DNA of 64,000 nt, from positions 1,488,001 to 1,552,000 of the forward strand of contig NZ_JAVAJF010000001.1 of NCBI RefSeq assembly GCF_030718085.1. Reading direction: 5' to 3'. The position numbers and the translations under genes were made by a program. The notes under the pieces are model-generated. The model saw only the letters and a program-made list of their open reading frames with translations, was not told where the DNA came from and did no database searches. The stretch comes from Marinobacter sp. MDS2. Its GTDB lineage: Bacteria; Pseudomonadota; Gammaproteobacteria; Pseudomonadales; Oleiphilaceae. Shown here in pieces: positions 25,936 to 34,514 of the stretch (position 1 is the stretch's first letter; each line of letters begins with the position of its first letter).

Positions 25936-26553
25936 TTAGGCCTGCGCTGACGGCCGCGCCTTGATGCGGTCGTACCAGGCCTGCAGGTTGGTTTGCTCCG
26001 GCGTGGGGCGGATGTTCACCACGCGGGCGAAAGCTACGGTGGTGAAGGCGTTGATGTCGGCGGCGGTAAATTTATCGCAGCAAACGTATTCTTTGCCTTC
26101 AAGGTGCTTGTCCAGGAAATGCATGAACTTTTCCACACCCTGCCCGCACTCTTCACCCCACTCCTTGATAGGGTTCATGCGATCTTTGAAATACCCGGTG
26201 GTGTGCTGGAAACACATGCCAGTGGGCATAAAGAAGTAGAAATCAATCCAGCGCAGCCATTGCTCGATCTGGGCTTTCTCCAATGCGCTTTCACCCAGCA
26301 GTTTCGGCGCGTCGGGGTAGTTCTCTTCAAAGAAACGGCAAATGGCCATGGTTTCTGCCAGGCAAGTGCCGTCGTCCAGTTCCATCACGGGAACTTTTTT
26401 CATTGGGTTCCGCGCTTTGAATTCCGGCGTCAGGTTTTCACCTTTTTCGATGTCCACCTGCACGAACTCGGCTTTGTCCAGCAAGCCTTTTTCGGCCATA
26501 AAAATGCGGACGCGACGCGGGTTGGGTGCACTTTTCGTTTCGAAGATTTTCAT
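25936..26553 (-). CDS. Glutathione S-transferase family protein
   Basis: A 205-residue GST: a thioredoxin-like N-terminal domain (KIFETKSAPNPRRVRIFMAEKG, then the cis-proline region KVPVMELDDGTCLAETMAI) and an all-helical C-terminal domain (GKEYVCCDKFTAADINAFTTVAFARVV). The catalytic serine or cysteine at the start of helix 1 would be in SAPNP. The family conjugates or reduces with glutathione; the substrate is unknown. It is in tandem with the lipoprotein gene upstream, 18 nt away. Confidence 0.87.
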   Translation of the reverse strand: MKIFETKSAPNPRRVRIFMAEKGLLDKAEFVQVDIEKGENLTPEFKARNPMKKVPVMELDDGTCLAETMAICRFFEENYPDAPKLLGESALEKAQIEQWLRWIDFYFFMPTGMCFQHTTGYFKDRMNPIKEWGEECGQGVEKFMHFLDKHLEGKEYVCCDKFTAADINAFTTVAFARVVNIRPTPEQTNLQAWYDRIKARPSAQA

Positions 26554-26571
26554 GTTGTTGTTACCTTCGGT

Positions 26572-27549
26572 TTAGGGGTTTTCGGTATCCGATTTGAACG
26601 CCTTGATGGTGTCACCGGATTGCGTTTCCAGCAACAGCTCGCCGTGGCGACCGATGTGACCGGACACCACGTCCGACATCAGTGTCAGGAACTTCTGTTC
26701 CTGATTCATCAGGGATTCGTGGCACGCCATCATGGTGCTGCCCATCTGGCTGAAGGTCAGGTTCTCACCGGTCAAAGAATAGCTGCCCATGTAGCGGTTA
26801 CAAGAAGCGCGACCAGAAATCCGGCCTTCATCGTGGAAGCGAATCGTCATCATGGATCGGTCAATAATGCCGTCTCCGGCCAGATCTTCCACTATCCATT
26901 CCGCACCCTGGAACAATCTCTCGCGGTCGCCGCCACACCCTTCAAATGTGTTGCCATCTACGGTCAGGCGAACCTGCGCCGGGTATTGGGCTCCCGACAT
27001 GGGGTTTTCGCACAACTGGTGTGCGACAGACACTTCAATGTCGCGGTCATCAACCTTGCCTTCGTAGACTCGTCCGTGGCGATTGGCAACGGTTTCTCGC
27101 AGCCACACACCTTCCAGAACGTCGCCATCGTAGGGCAGGGTCAGGTCCATCCGGTTATTCTCGATCTCGGCAGACCAATTGGGCTCTGTGCCCATGGCCT
27201 TGAAGGAGGATTCGATTGCACCCGGCTCCAGGCACTCGGGCAAGGCGTTGCCCTTCAAGGTGAGTGTGGCGCGCTCGCCCTTAGCCCAGAACCGAGTCTG
27301 GGTGTCGCCCGGCGCTACGTAAAGTGCGCCTTCGTCGGTCGGGGAAGGCTTCAGCAGCACACGTCGGTTCAGGTATTCAATGCCTAGGAGGCCACTTTCT
27401 TCCACTCCGGCAACCTTCAAGTCTAGCTGGCCGCACTGGTAAACCCCATAGTCCGACAAACTTTTCACCTCGGGCTTGGTGGCACACGCTGATACGGCTA
27501 CACCTGCCACAACAACGGCAGATACGGAAAGGGCGCGACGTAACAACAT
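26572..27549 (-). CDS. Lipoprotein with MliC-like, COG3650-like and META/HslJ domains
   Basis: A 325-residue lipoprotein. The signal is MLLRRALSVSAVVVAGVAVS with the lipobox cysteine at residue 22. Three modules follow: a Cys-paired domain like MliC/PliC lysozyme inhibitors (YQCGQLDLKV, about 35-115), a middle segment like COG3650 (VRLTVDGNTFEGCGGD, about 120-215), and a C-terminal META domain with GRASCNRYMGSYSL and STMMACHESLMNQE, as in HslJ. It is probably an envelope stress protein facing the periplasm. The ATG at 27549 gives a perfect lipoprotein signal; earlier starts are rejected. Confidence 0.82.
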   Translation of the reverse strand: MLLRRALSVSAVVVAGVAVSACATKPEVKSLSDYGVYQCGQLDLKVAGVEESGLLGIEYLNRRVLLKPSPTDEGALYVAPGDTQTRFWAKGERATLTLKGNALPECLEPGAIESSFKAMGTEPNWSAEIENNRMDLTLPYDGDVLEGVWLRETVANRHGRVYEGKVDDRDIEVSVAHQLCENPMSGAQYPAQVRLTVDGNTFEGCGGDRERLFQGAEWIVEDLAGDGIIDRSMMTIRFHDEGRISGRASCNRYMGSYSLTGENLTFSQMGSTMMACHESLMNQEQKFLTLMSDVVSGHIGRHGELLLETQSGDTIKAFKSDTENP

Positions 27550-27671
27550 AAAGACATCCTCTGACATGACAGACTGTAGCAAGCTAGTTTAGTGATTCCC
27601 GGCGATTTTCACCATGACCATCCTGTCAGTTCGCAGGCTGACCCCCGATGTTGCCTTTCCGGCCATGGGAA

Positions 27672-27701
27672 TTGGCCAAAAGTACGGGTAATCTTGGCCA
27701 A
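27672..27701. promoter_or_regulatory. Two TTGGCCAA palindromes 22 bp apart
   Basis: TTGGCCAA occurs at 27672-27679 and 27694-27701, two helical turns apart, just before the GST start at 27723. The second copy is 21 nt from the ATG. The pair looks like a dimer-binding operator. The regulator is unknown. Confidence 0.35.
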
Positions 27702-27722
27702 ACATTTTACGGAAGACTTCTC

Positions 27723-28460
27723 ATGGCCATTAAACTCTATCAGTTTTGCATTTCTCACTACGCCGAGAAGATACGCTGGGCTCTGGATTACAAAGGCATC
27801 AATTATCAAACCGTGAATTTGCTGCCCGGCCAGCACGTTAAAACCATCAAGCAGCTGACCAAAGCGGAATCGTCGGTGCCGGTGTTGGACCACGACGGCC
27901 ATATTGTTCAAGGCTCGTCAGCTATTCTGGACTATCTCGACGAGACTTTTCCGGAACGGCCGCTCACACCTGAATCTCCGGAAGCGCGGGAAGAAGCCCT
28001 GGCTTGGGAAAAGAAGCTGGACGATCTGGCCGGCCCGGCCATTCGCACCTGGGTATACCATTACTTCCTGCAGCGCCCGAAGGTGGTGATTCCGCTGCTG
28101 GCCGCTGGCACCCCGTTCTACAACAAAATCATGCTGAGCCTCGCTTTCAGCCGCGTTGATGACATCATGCGCAAGTGGATGAAGATCAACCAGACCACGG
28201 CGGATGCTTCTCAGCAAACGCTTGAAGCTGTGCTTACCGAACTGGCCGAAGTTTATGGCCAGCAACGTTACCTTGCAGGTGACCGCTTCTCCCGCGCGGA
28301 CCTGACCGCAGGCGCTTTGCTGGCACCGCTGTTCCAGCCCGAACAGTACCCGGTGCCATGGCCCAAGCCCGCTAAAATCCCGAAGCCGGTTCAGGCCGTG
28401 CTGGCGGAATGGGAGGACATAGTCGCGCCCGTTGCACAGATGTACCGCAACAACCGCTAA
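27723..28460 (+). CDS. Glutathione S-transferase-like protein
   Basis: A 245-residue GST-like protein. The N-terminal thioredoxin fold is LYQFCISHYAEKIRWALDYKG, with a serine-histidine-tyrosine active-site region and ESSVPVLDHDGHIVQGSSAIL carrying the cis-proline and the glutathione-binding Ser. The C-terminal helical part (AGDRFSRADLTAGALLAPLF) closes the fold. I took the ATG at 27723, because a longer frame upstream lacks any GST-like residues. It is distinct from the GST at 25936-26553 and divergent from the lipoprotein. Confidence 0.85.
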   Translation: MAIKLYQFCISHYAEKIRWALDYKGINYQTVNLLPGQHVKTIKQLTKAESSVPVLDHDGHIVQGSSAILDYLDETFPERPLTPESPEAREEALAWEKKLDDLAGPAIRTWVYHYFLQRPKVVIPLLAAGTPFYNKIMLSLAFSRVDDIMRKWMKINQTTADASQQTLEAVLTELAEVYGQQRYLAGDRFSRADLTAGALLAPLFQPEQYPVPWPKPAKIPKPVQAVLAEWEDIVAPVAQMYRNNR

Positions 28461-28556
28461 CCAGGCCGCCTGTCGCAAAGCGACACTGACAATGGCGCTA
28501 TAGGACATCGGGAAAAGCCGGGCACGTGTCATGATAAAGCCTGAATAATAACCAAC

Positions 28557-29543
28557 ATGGGTTTTGTTATGGCTCTGATCGATATGATGCAGTCTGTGCT
28601 TGAGAGCAGCGGCCTGCTGGCGCTCTGGCAGATGCTGGCCCCCTGGTTGGCGCTGGATGAGCGGCAACTGATTTTTGTTGTCGCCACACCGGTTTTCCTT
28701 GCCGTCGCGGTTTGGGAATACCTGAAAATCCGCCATGACCCGAAGCGGATGGATGTGCCCGAAGCCATCCGAAATTTCATGCTAGGCGCAGGCTATCAAA
28801 CCACTGAGCTGCTGTTTGCCGGCTTGATTGCCTTCCCGGTGTACGCGCTCTGTTATCACTACCGCTTGTTCGAGATCGAACTGAACGCCTTCACGGCGAT
28901 ACTGACGTTCATCGGGGTGGATTTCTGCTACTACTGGATGCATCGTTCCAGCCATCGCATTCGCTGGTTCTGGGCCGCCCACGTGGTGCACCACTCGTCC
29001 GAACGCCTGAACTTTTCCACCGCCATGCGCCAAAGCGCCACCAACATCTTCAACGGCAATTGGGCGTTTTACCTGCCCATGGCGCTGCTGGGCTTCAACC
29101 CGGTGTGGATTGGCGTAGCCTATGCGCTGTCGCTGGTGTACCAGTTCTTCATTCACACTACGTTGATCCATCGCCTGCCGGCAGCCGTGGAATTCGTGTT
29201 TAATACCCCCAGCCATCACCGTGCCCATCACGGTCGCAACCGGCAGTACATCGACCGCAACTATGGCGGCGTGTTGATCATTTGGGATCGCCTGTTTAAC
29301 AGTTTCGTGCCCGAGAGCGACGATCTGCCGCCGACTTATGGCATTCCCCGGCAGATACACTCAAACAACCTGTTGGTGCTGTGGACACATGAATATGTGG
29401 ATATGTTCCGCGACATGGGCAAACCCGGCAGTCTAAGCTCTCGTTTAAAACATTTGTGGAAACCGCCGGAGTGGCAACGCCCGGTTGCACAGGAACCGGT
29501 TAAGAATTATGAACCAGCACACTCTGAACCTGACCGCCGCTGA
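28557..29543 (+). CDS. Sterol desaturase/fatty acid hydroxylase family membrane protein
   Basis: A 328-residue di-iron membrane hydroxylase. Histidine clusters are H129xxxH133 (MHRSSH), H142/H145/H146 (HVVHHSS), H205 and SHHRAHH at 219-225, the family layout. Several hydrophobic segments flank them. Members hydroxylate or desaturate lipids or sterol-like substrates; the substrate is not clear. ATG 28557 is taken, though the Met at codon 5 is equally possible. The 3' end overlaps the next gene by 35 nt. Confidence 0.88.
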   Translation: MGFVMALIDMMQSVLESSGLLALWQMLAPWLALDERQLIFVVATPVFLAVAVWEYLKIRHDPKRMDVPEAIRNFMLGAGYQTTELLFAGLIAFPVYALCYHYRLFEIELNAFTAILTFIGVDFCYYWMHRSSHRIRWFWAAHVVHHSSERLNFSTAMRQSATNIFNGNWAFYLPMALLGFNPVWIGVAYALSLVYQFFIHTTLIHRLPAAVEFVFNTPSHHRAHHGRNRQYIDRNYGGVLIIWDRLFNSFVPESDDLPPTYGIPRQIHSNNLLVLWTHEYVDMFRDMGKPGSLSSRLKHLWKPPEWQRPVAQEPVKNYEPAHSEPDRR

Positions 29544-30441
29544 CGGCCACCGGATCACCGGCACGCTGTTTCAGCCCGAATCACCCCTTGCCTGTCTGGT
29601 GATCAGCCACGGCATGGCCGAGCACGGCAACCGTTACGCCGGGCTTGCGCAGTGGCTGAGCGAACATCAGATTGCCGTGATCAGCTATCACCATCGGGGC
29701 CACGGCCCCGATTGCACCCCGGCAAACCTTGGCCACTATGCCGACAATGAGGGCTGGGCCAAGGTGGTTGGCGATCTAGGTCTGGTTGTTGACCACGCCA
29801 GAAGCACTTTCCCTGAACTGCCCCTGAGCCTGCTGGGCCACAGTATGGGGTCGTTCATTGCCCAAAGTTATGCACAGCAGCACGGTGCCTCTATTGATGC
29901 GCTGATACTGAGCGCATCCAACCGCATCAACAAAGCAGAATTGATTCCCTCACGTATACTCATCGGGCTAATCAAGCGGGTTCGCGGCAAACACCATCAG
30001 AGCCAACTGGTTGCCCGCCTGACCTTTGGCAAGTTCAATCGCATGTTCAGGCCTAACCGCACCGACTGCGACTGGCTAAGCCGGGATGAACAGCAAGTGG
30101 ATCAATACCTGGCCGATCCGTTGTGCGGATTCGAATGCAGCACCGGGCTGTGGCATGATTTCCTCGGCGGCATGCTTACCATCAACCCGACGTTGTGGCG
30201 TCAAGATTTACCGGTGCATCTGTTTTCCGGCAGCGAAGACCCCGTTGGTGAAATGGGCAAAGGTATCCGCCAGCATTTTCAAACGATTCGCGAAGCCGGC
30301 ATTCAAAATGTGACCTTCCGGCTTTTCGACGGCGGCCGCCACGAGATGCTGAACGAACTCAACACCGAGGATGTATGGCAACACCTGCAGCAGTGTATTC
30401 CTACCGCTCAACCTGCGTGCGCCGAGCCTTTGTCGGCCTGA
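29509..30441 (+). CDS. Alpha/beta hydrolase, monoacylglycerol lipase-like
   Basis: A 310-residue serine hydrolase. The nucleophile elbow GHSMG has S112, the oxyanion region is ISHGMAEHGNRY, and the HHRGHG stretch is typical of lysophospholipase/monoacylglycerol lipase proteins (PldB-like group). The late DGGRHEMLNE carries the likely catalytic histidine. It overlaps the hydroxylase upstream and modA downstream, so it is probably cotranscribed with both. The substrate is inferred to be a lipid ester. Confidence 0.87.
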   Translation: MNQHTLNLTAADGHRITGTLFQPESPLACLVISHGMAEHGNRYAGLAQWLSEHQIAVISYHHRGHGPDCTPANLGHYADNEGWAKVVGDLGLVVDHARSTFPELPLSLLGHSMGSFIAQSYAQQHGASIDALILSASNRINKAELIPSRILIGLIKRVRGKHHQSQLVARLTFGKFNRMFRPNRTDCDWLSRDEQQVDQYLADPLCGFECSTGLWHDFLGGMLTINPTLWRQDLPVHLFSGSEDPVGEMGKGIRQHFQTIREAGIQNVTFRLFDGGRHEMLNELNTEDVWQHLQQCIPTAQPACAEPLSA

Positions 30442-31181
30442 TCACGGCCTGCCTGTTTATGGCCACGGGGCAGGCTCGCGCCGCACAAGCCACGGTCGCC
30501 GTGGCGGCGAATTTTACCGGCACCATGACCAAGCTGGTCGCGCTTTTCGAGCAGGAAACCGGACACCAGATACAAACCAGTTACGGCTCCACCGGCAAAC
30601 TCTACGCTCAGATCCGGCACGGTGCGCCCTACGATGCGTTCATGGCAGCGGATGCCGAGCGCCCTCGCCTGCTGGCTGAACAAGGTGTGGCGGTTGCCCG
30701 TTCACAGTTTCCTTACGCAGAGGGCCGGCTGACACTTTGGAGCCGCAACCCGGAGCTGTTCCGTGACGGCTTGCAATACTTGAACAGCCAGCCACAACGT
30801 CTGGCGATCGGCAATCCGAAAACCGCGCCCTACGGCATCGCCGCAATCGAGGTTCTGGAGAATCTCGGGCTGGCCGAGTCACTCACACCGAAACTGGTCA
30901 GCGGCGATTCCATTGCCCAAACCTTTCAGTTTATCGCTAGCGGCAATGCTCACGCCGGCTTCGTGGCTCAAGCTCAGGTGCGGGCCTTTCAGGGAGCGGC
31001 AGGCTCGGCATGGCTGGTACCCAAAACACTGCATCGCCCCATCAGCCAGCATGCGATTTTGCTCAACCGAGGCCGAAGCAACATGGCCGCGCAAGACTGG
31101 ATGACCTTTCTGAATGGCGCAAAAGCACAGGCGATCATCCGTGAAGACGGGTACGATGTTCCGCAACAGCCCTCTCACTGA
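30375..31181 (+). CDS. modA: Molybdate ABC transporter, periplasmic binding protein
   Basis: A 268-residue ModA. After a signal peptide (LITACLFMATGQARA) come VAVAANFTGTMTKLVALFEQETGH, SYGSTGKLYAQIRHGAPYDAFMAAD and AIGNPKTAPYGIAAIEVL, the conserved oxyanion-binding regions. It captures molybdate (or tungstate) for ModBC. The ATG at 30375 overlaps the hydrolase gene by 67 nt. A GTG at 30417 would give a more standard signal peptide and cannot be excluded. Confidence 0.93.
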   Translation: MATPAAVYSYRSTCVRRAFVGLITACLFMATGQARAAQATVAVAANFTGTMTKLVALFEQETGHQIQTSYGSTGKLYAQIRHGAPYDAFMAADAERPRLLAEQGVAVARSQFPYAEGRLTLWSRNPELFRDGLQYLNSQPQRLAIGNPKTAPYGIAAIEVLENLGLAESLTPKLVSGDSIAQTFQFIASGNAHAGFVAQAQVRAFQGAAGSAWLVPKTLHRPISQHAILLNRGRSNMAAQDWMTFLNGAKAQAIIREDGYDVPQQPSH

Positions 31182-31196
31182 ACTGGCGGAGATTTC

Positions 31197-31874
31197 ATGA
31201 GCCCGGAATGGCAGGCCGTTTGGCTGACCCTGAAACTGGCTGGCACCACCACCTTACTGTTGCTGTTTCTCGGCACCCCGATTGCCTGGTGGCTGGCCCG
31301 CACCCAACACTGGCTGCGCCAACCGATTGCCGCGATTGTGGCGCTGCCTCTGGTGTTGCCACCGACGGTTCTGGGTTTTTACCTGCTGATCGTGATGGGG
31401 CCTGATGGCGCGATTGGCCAGTTGACCGAAAGTCTTGGTTTGGGGCTGTTGCCCTTCACCTTCGAAGGGTTGGTGATCGCATCAGTCATTTACTCGCTGC
31501 CGTTTACGGTTCAGCCCCTACAGAATGCCTTTTTATCTCTCGATGAAAACCTGCTGGAAGCAGCGGCCACGCTTCGCGCCTCGGCTTGGGACCGGTTCTT
31601 TTCCATCGCGATCCCCCTGGCTCGCCCCGGTTTTTTGACCGCCGCGGTGCTGAGTTTTGCCCATACCATCGGTGAATTCGGCGTTATCCTGATGATTGGC
31701 GGCAGCATTCCCGGTGAAACCAAGGTGCTGTCAGTCGCCATCTTCGATCACGTGGAAGCACTGGAATACACGCAGGCGCATTGGCTCTCCGCCGGCATGC
31801 TGGTGTTCTCGTTTGTGGTGCTGGTTGCCCTCTACACCCTGAACGGACGCTTTCAGCCGGGAGTGGTGCGATGA
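31197..31874 (+). CDS. modB: Molybdate ABC transporter, permease
   Basis: A 225-residue permease with about five hydrophobic segments and the EAA-type loop EAAATLRASAWDRFFSIAIPLARPG that contacts the ATPase (EAAATLRASAWDRFFSIAIP is the core). The N-terminal MSPEWQAVWLTLKLAGTTTL is typical of ModB. It lies 15 nt after modA, and its stop overlaps the modC start. It transports molybdate across the inner membrane. Confidence 0.94.
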   Translation: MSPEWQAVWLTLKLAGTTTLLLLFLGTPIAWWLARTQHWLRQPIAAIVALPLVLPPTVLGFYLLIVMGPDGAIGQLTESLGLGLLPFTFEGLVIASVIYSLPFTVQPLQNAFLSLDENLLEAAATLRASAWDRFFSIAIPLARPGFLTAAVLSFAHTIGEFGVILMIGGSIPGETKVLSVAIFDHVEALEYTQAHWLSAGMLVFSFVVLVALYTLNGRFQPGVVR

Positions 31875-32953
31875 ACCCACCGGACACCATACAAGCCCGG
31901 TTTCAGTGCCACTTTGAGCAGTTCGCCCTTGATGTTGATCTGAACCTGCCCGGCTCCGGCATTACCGCCATCTTTGGCCACTCCGGTTGCGGCAAAACCA
32001 CCCTACTGCGGTGCATTGCCGGCTTACAGACTGCCCAGGGACAACTTTCGGTGCTGGGCGAACCCTGGCAAACCCCACAGGAAAGCTGGCCGGTGCATCG
32101 GCGGCCCTTGGCCTATGTGTTTCAGGACACTAGCTTGTTTCCGCATTTGTCGGTTCGCAAGAACCTGTTGTACGGCTACCGCCGGGTACCCGCCGAGCAA
32201 CGCAAGATTACCCCGGAGCAAGTCTATGACTGGCTCGGCCTGACACCCCTGTTGACGCGCATGCCTGCCGGACTTTCAGGCGGTGAACGCCAGCGTGTGG
32301 CCATTGGTCGCGCCTTGCTGACCAGCCCTCGCCTGCTGTTGATGGACGAACCACTGTCGGCGCTGGACCAGCAAAGCAAACAGGACATTCTGCCGTACCT
32401 TGAACGCCTACGGGATAGCCTGGCCATACCGGTGCTCTACGTTTCCCATTCCACGTCAGAGGTCGCAAGATTGGCCGATCATATTGTGATGATGGATCGC
32501 GGACAGGTTATCGCCCAGGGACCACTGCAGGAAACTCTGGCGCGCACGGATCAACCGTTCCGGCTGGAAGACGATGCAGGGGTAATTCTGAACGGAGAAA
32601 TCGCTGAAGTGGATGTTCAGTGGCGGCTCAGCAAGGTGGTGTTCAATGGCGGTGAACTGTGGCTGAGACATCACGATCACCTGAGTACGGGCATGTCGGT
32701 GCGCGTGCAGGTTCTGGCCCGGGACGTCAGTATTGCGTTACACGAGCACCGGGGCCAAAGCATTCAGAATCTGTTGCCAGCCACGGTGGATCACATTGCA
32801 CGGGAGGTGATGCCCGGCATAACTCTGGTTCGCCTGCTGGCCGGAGACACCGCGTTTCTCGCCCGCCTGACCTCTCGCTCGGCCCACCAGCTTCAACTGA
32901 CACCGGGGTTGCGGGTTTGGTTGCAGATCAAATCGGTGGCTTTGGCAGACTGA
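31871..32953 (+). CDS. modC: Molybdate ABC transporter, ATP-binding protein
   Basis: A 360-residue ATPase. The Walker A GHSGCGKTT is at residues 36-44, the signature is LSGGERQRVAIGRALL, and the Walker B is LLLMDEPLSALD. The C-terminal part (SVRVQVLARDVSIAL, then a mobile region) is the molybdate-type TOBE domain of ModC. The ATG at 31871 overlaps the modB stop; a longer frame upstream is inside modB. With ModA and ModB it forms the complete importer. Confidence 0.94.
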   Translation: MNPPDTIQARFQCHFEQFALDVDLNLPGSGITAIFGHSGCGKTTLLRCIAGLQTAQGQLSVLGEPWQTPQESWPVHRRPLAYVFQDTSLFPHLSVRKNLLYGYRRVPAEQRKITPEQVYDWLGLTPLLTRMPAGLSGGERQRVAIGRALLTSPRLLLMDEPLSALDQQSKQDILPYLERLRDSLAIPVLYVSHSTSEVARLADHIVMMDRGQVIAQGPLQETLARTDQPFRLEDDAGVILNGEIAEVDVQWRLSKVVFNGGELWLRHHDHLSTGMSVRVQVLARDVSIALHEHRGQSIQNLLPATVDHIAREVMPGITLVRLLAGDTAFLARLTSRSAHQLQLTPGLRVWLQIKSVALAD

Positions 32954-32963
32954 CGCGCACAAA

Positions 32964-32988
32964 AAAGCCGCTGCGATGCAGCGGCTTT
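32964..32988. terminator. Bidirectional terminator between modC and vfr
   Basis: Stem AAAGCCGCTGC / GCAGCGGCTTT with a three-base loop, after a run of A on the plus strand. Read leftward it ends in a run of T, so it is a strong terminator for vfr. Read rightward the T run is short. Confidence 0.8.
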
Positions 32989-33010
32989 CTGTTGGTTCTT
33001 CTGCCGGCCA

Positions 33011-33652
33011 TCAGCGCGTGCCGTAAACCACCATGGTTTTCCCTTTCACCTGAACCAGACCTTGCTCTTCCAGGGTTTTCAGTACCCGCCCGACCATCTC
33101 ACGGGAGCAACCCACAATGCGGCCAATTTCCTGACGGGTGATTTTGATCTGCATGCCGTCCGGGTGGGTCATGGCATCCGGTTCCTTGCACAGATCCAGC
33201 AACGTGCGCGCTACCCGACCGGTCACATCCAGGAAGGCCAGATCGCCCACTTTACGGGTGGTTTGGCGCAAGCGCGAGGCCATTTGCTCACCGATAAAAT
33301 ACAGAACCCGAGGATCTTGCTGAGCAATTTCACGGAATTTGGTATAGCTGATTTCGGCGACTTCACATTCTGTTTTGGCTTTGACCCAGGCACTGCGGGA
33401 ATCCATGTTGTCGAACAGCCCCATCTCACCGAAAAAGTCACCAGTGTTCAGGTACGCCATAATCATCTCGCGGCCATCGTCGTCTTCAATAATGACGGTT
33501 ACCGATCCTTTGACGATGTAGAAGAGAGAGTCACTTTTGTCGCCCGCATAAATAATCGTGCTCTTGGCCGGGTAACGCCGGCGATGGCATTGGGAAAGAA
33601 AGTAATCCAGATGTTTGGTTTTCTGCTCAACCGGCTTGATGATAGTAGCCAT
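33011..33652 (-). CDS. vfr: Vfr/CRP-family cAMP-dependent regulator
   Basis: A 213-residue CRP/FNR-type protein close to CRP and Vfr. The cyclic-nucleotide domain shows the phosphate-binding cassette [20 protein letters not shown], and the helix-turn-helix is [26 protein letters not shown], as in E. coli CRP. It is a global cAMP-responsive regulator. It faces osmC, speD and prkB. The arrangement matches the Pseudomonas vfr neighbourhood. Confidence 0.92.
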   Translation of the reverse strand: MATIIKPVEQKTKHLDYFLSQCHRRRYPAKSTIIYAGDKSDSLFYIVKGSVTVIIEDDDGREMIMAYLNTGDFFGEMGLFDNMDSRSAWVKAKTECEVAEISYTKFREIAQQDPRVLYFIGEQMASRLRQTTRKVGDLAFLDVTGRVARTLLDLCKEPDAMTHPDGMQIKITRQEIGRIVGCSREMVGRVLKTLEEQGLVQVKGKTMVVYGTR

Positions 33653-33859
33653 AATGCGAGACGTGCCTCCTCAGCGAAATGCCGATCCTGATCTTTGTTA
33701 TATCCCCGCTTTTCCCTGCAGGTTACGGGTTTTTCTATTTAGCCACGCAACTTATAGCAAGATGGGCCCCGTGGGGCAACTTGAATGCAAAGGCGTGGAA
33801 TTGCGAAAGTCTGTGCTAGCATCCGTTCTCATCACTGATCGAACAACGGAGAAACCGTA

Positions 33860-34282
33860 ATGAAAGCAACCGTAGACTGGACAGGCAATGTCAGTTTCAA
33901 AGCCACCAGCGGCACCGGCCACAGTGTACAGATGGACGGGCCACCTGATCTTGGCGGGCAGAACCTGGGGCCACGCCCCATGGAAATGCTGCTTATGGGT
34001 GTCGGCGGTTGTTCTTCCTTTGATGTCATGACTATCCTGCAGAAAAGCCGACAAGACGTAACCGCCTGCCACGCCGAGCTGGAAGCCGAGCGGGCCGATG
34101 CTGTGCCGGCTATTTTCACCAAAATCCACCTGCATTTCGTGGTGACCGGTCACAACCTGAAAGAAAAGCAGGTGGAAAGGGCCGTTAGCCTGTCTGCTGA
34201 GAAGTACTGCTCGGCGTCTATCATGCTGGGCGCGGCCGGTGTGGAGATCACCCACAGCTTCGAAATTCGGGAGGCAGAGTAA
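33860..34282 (+). CDS. OsmC-like protein (YhfA group)
   Basis: A 140-residue OsmC/Ohr-fold protein. The two conserved cysteines are C51 (GVGGCSSFDVM) and C117 (AEKYCSASIML), so it can act as a thiol peroxidase. The E. coli homologue YhfA lies next to crp, and here the gene is likewise divergent from the vfr gene. The ATG at 33860 is used. A hairpin without a T run follows (34292-34318). Confidence 0.9.
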   Translation: MKATVDWTGNVSFKATSGTGHSVQMDGPPDLGGQNLGPRPMEMLLMGVGGCSSFDVMTILQKSRQDVTACHAELEAERADAVPAIFTKIHLHFVVTGHNLKEKQVERAVSLSAEKYCSASIMLGAAGVEITHSFEIREAE

Positions 34283-34514
34283 GTTCGAAAAGCCCCGTGA
34301 GCCGTAGCTTTGCGGGGCACAATCGGGTGTTTAAAAAAAGTCCTGGCAAACACTATCCATCGCCATAAGCCGTATGCATAATACGCACCTTTCTCCGCCG
34401 GTCTGCGCAAAAGGTGAACAGTTTGTTTGCCGGGTCAGTAGTCGGTGGCGGCCTCGGTAGGGGGACTAACCTCACCCTGTCACCATTCATCTCCAATCCT
34501 AGGAGGGGCTGAGC

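Noticed and set aside
25993-27387. Plus-strand open frame of 464 codons
   Set aside because: It spans two convincing genes on the other strand (GST and lipoprotein) and has no motif of its own.
34292-34318. Hairpin after osmC as a terminator
   Set aside because: The stem is only six pairs with a long loop and no T run in the needed direction, so support is too weak.
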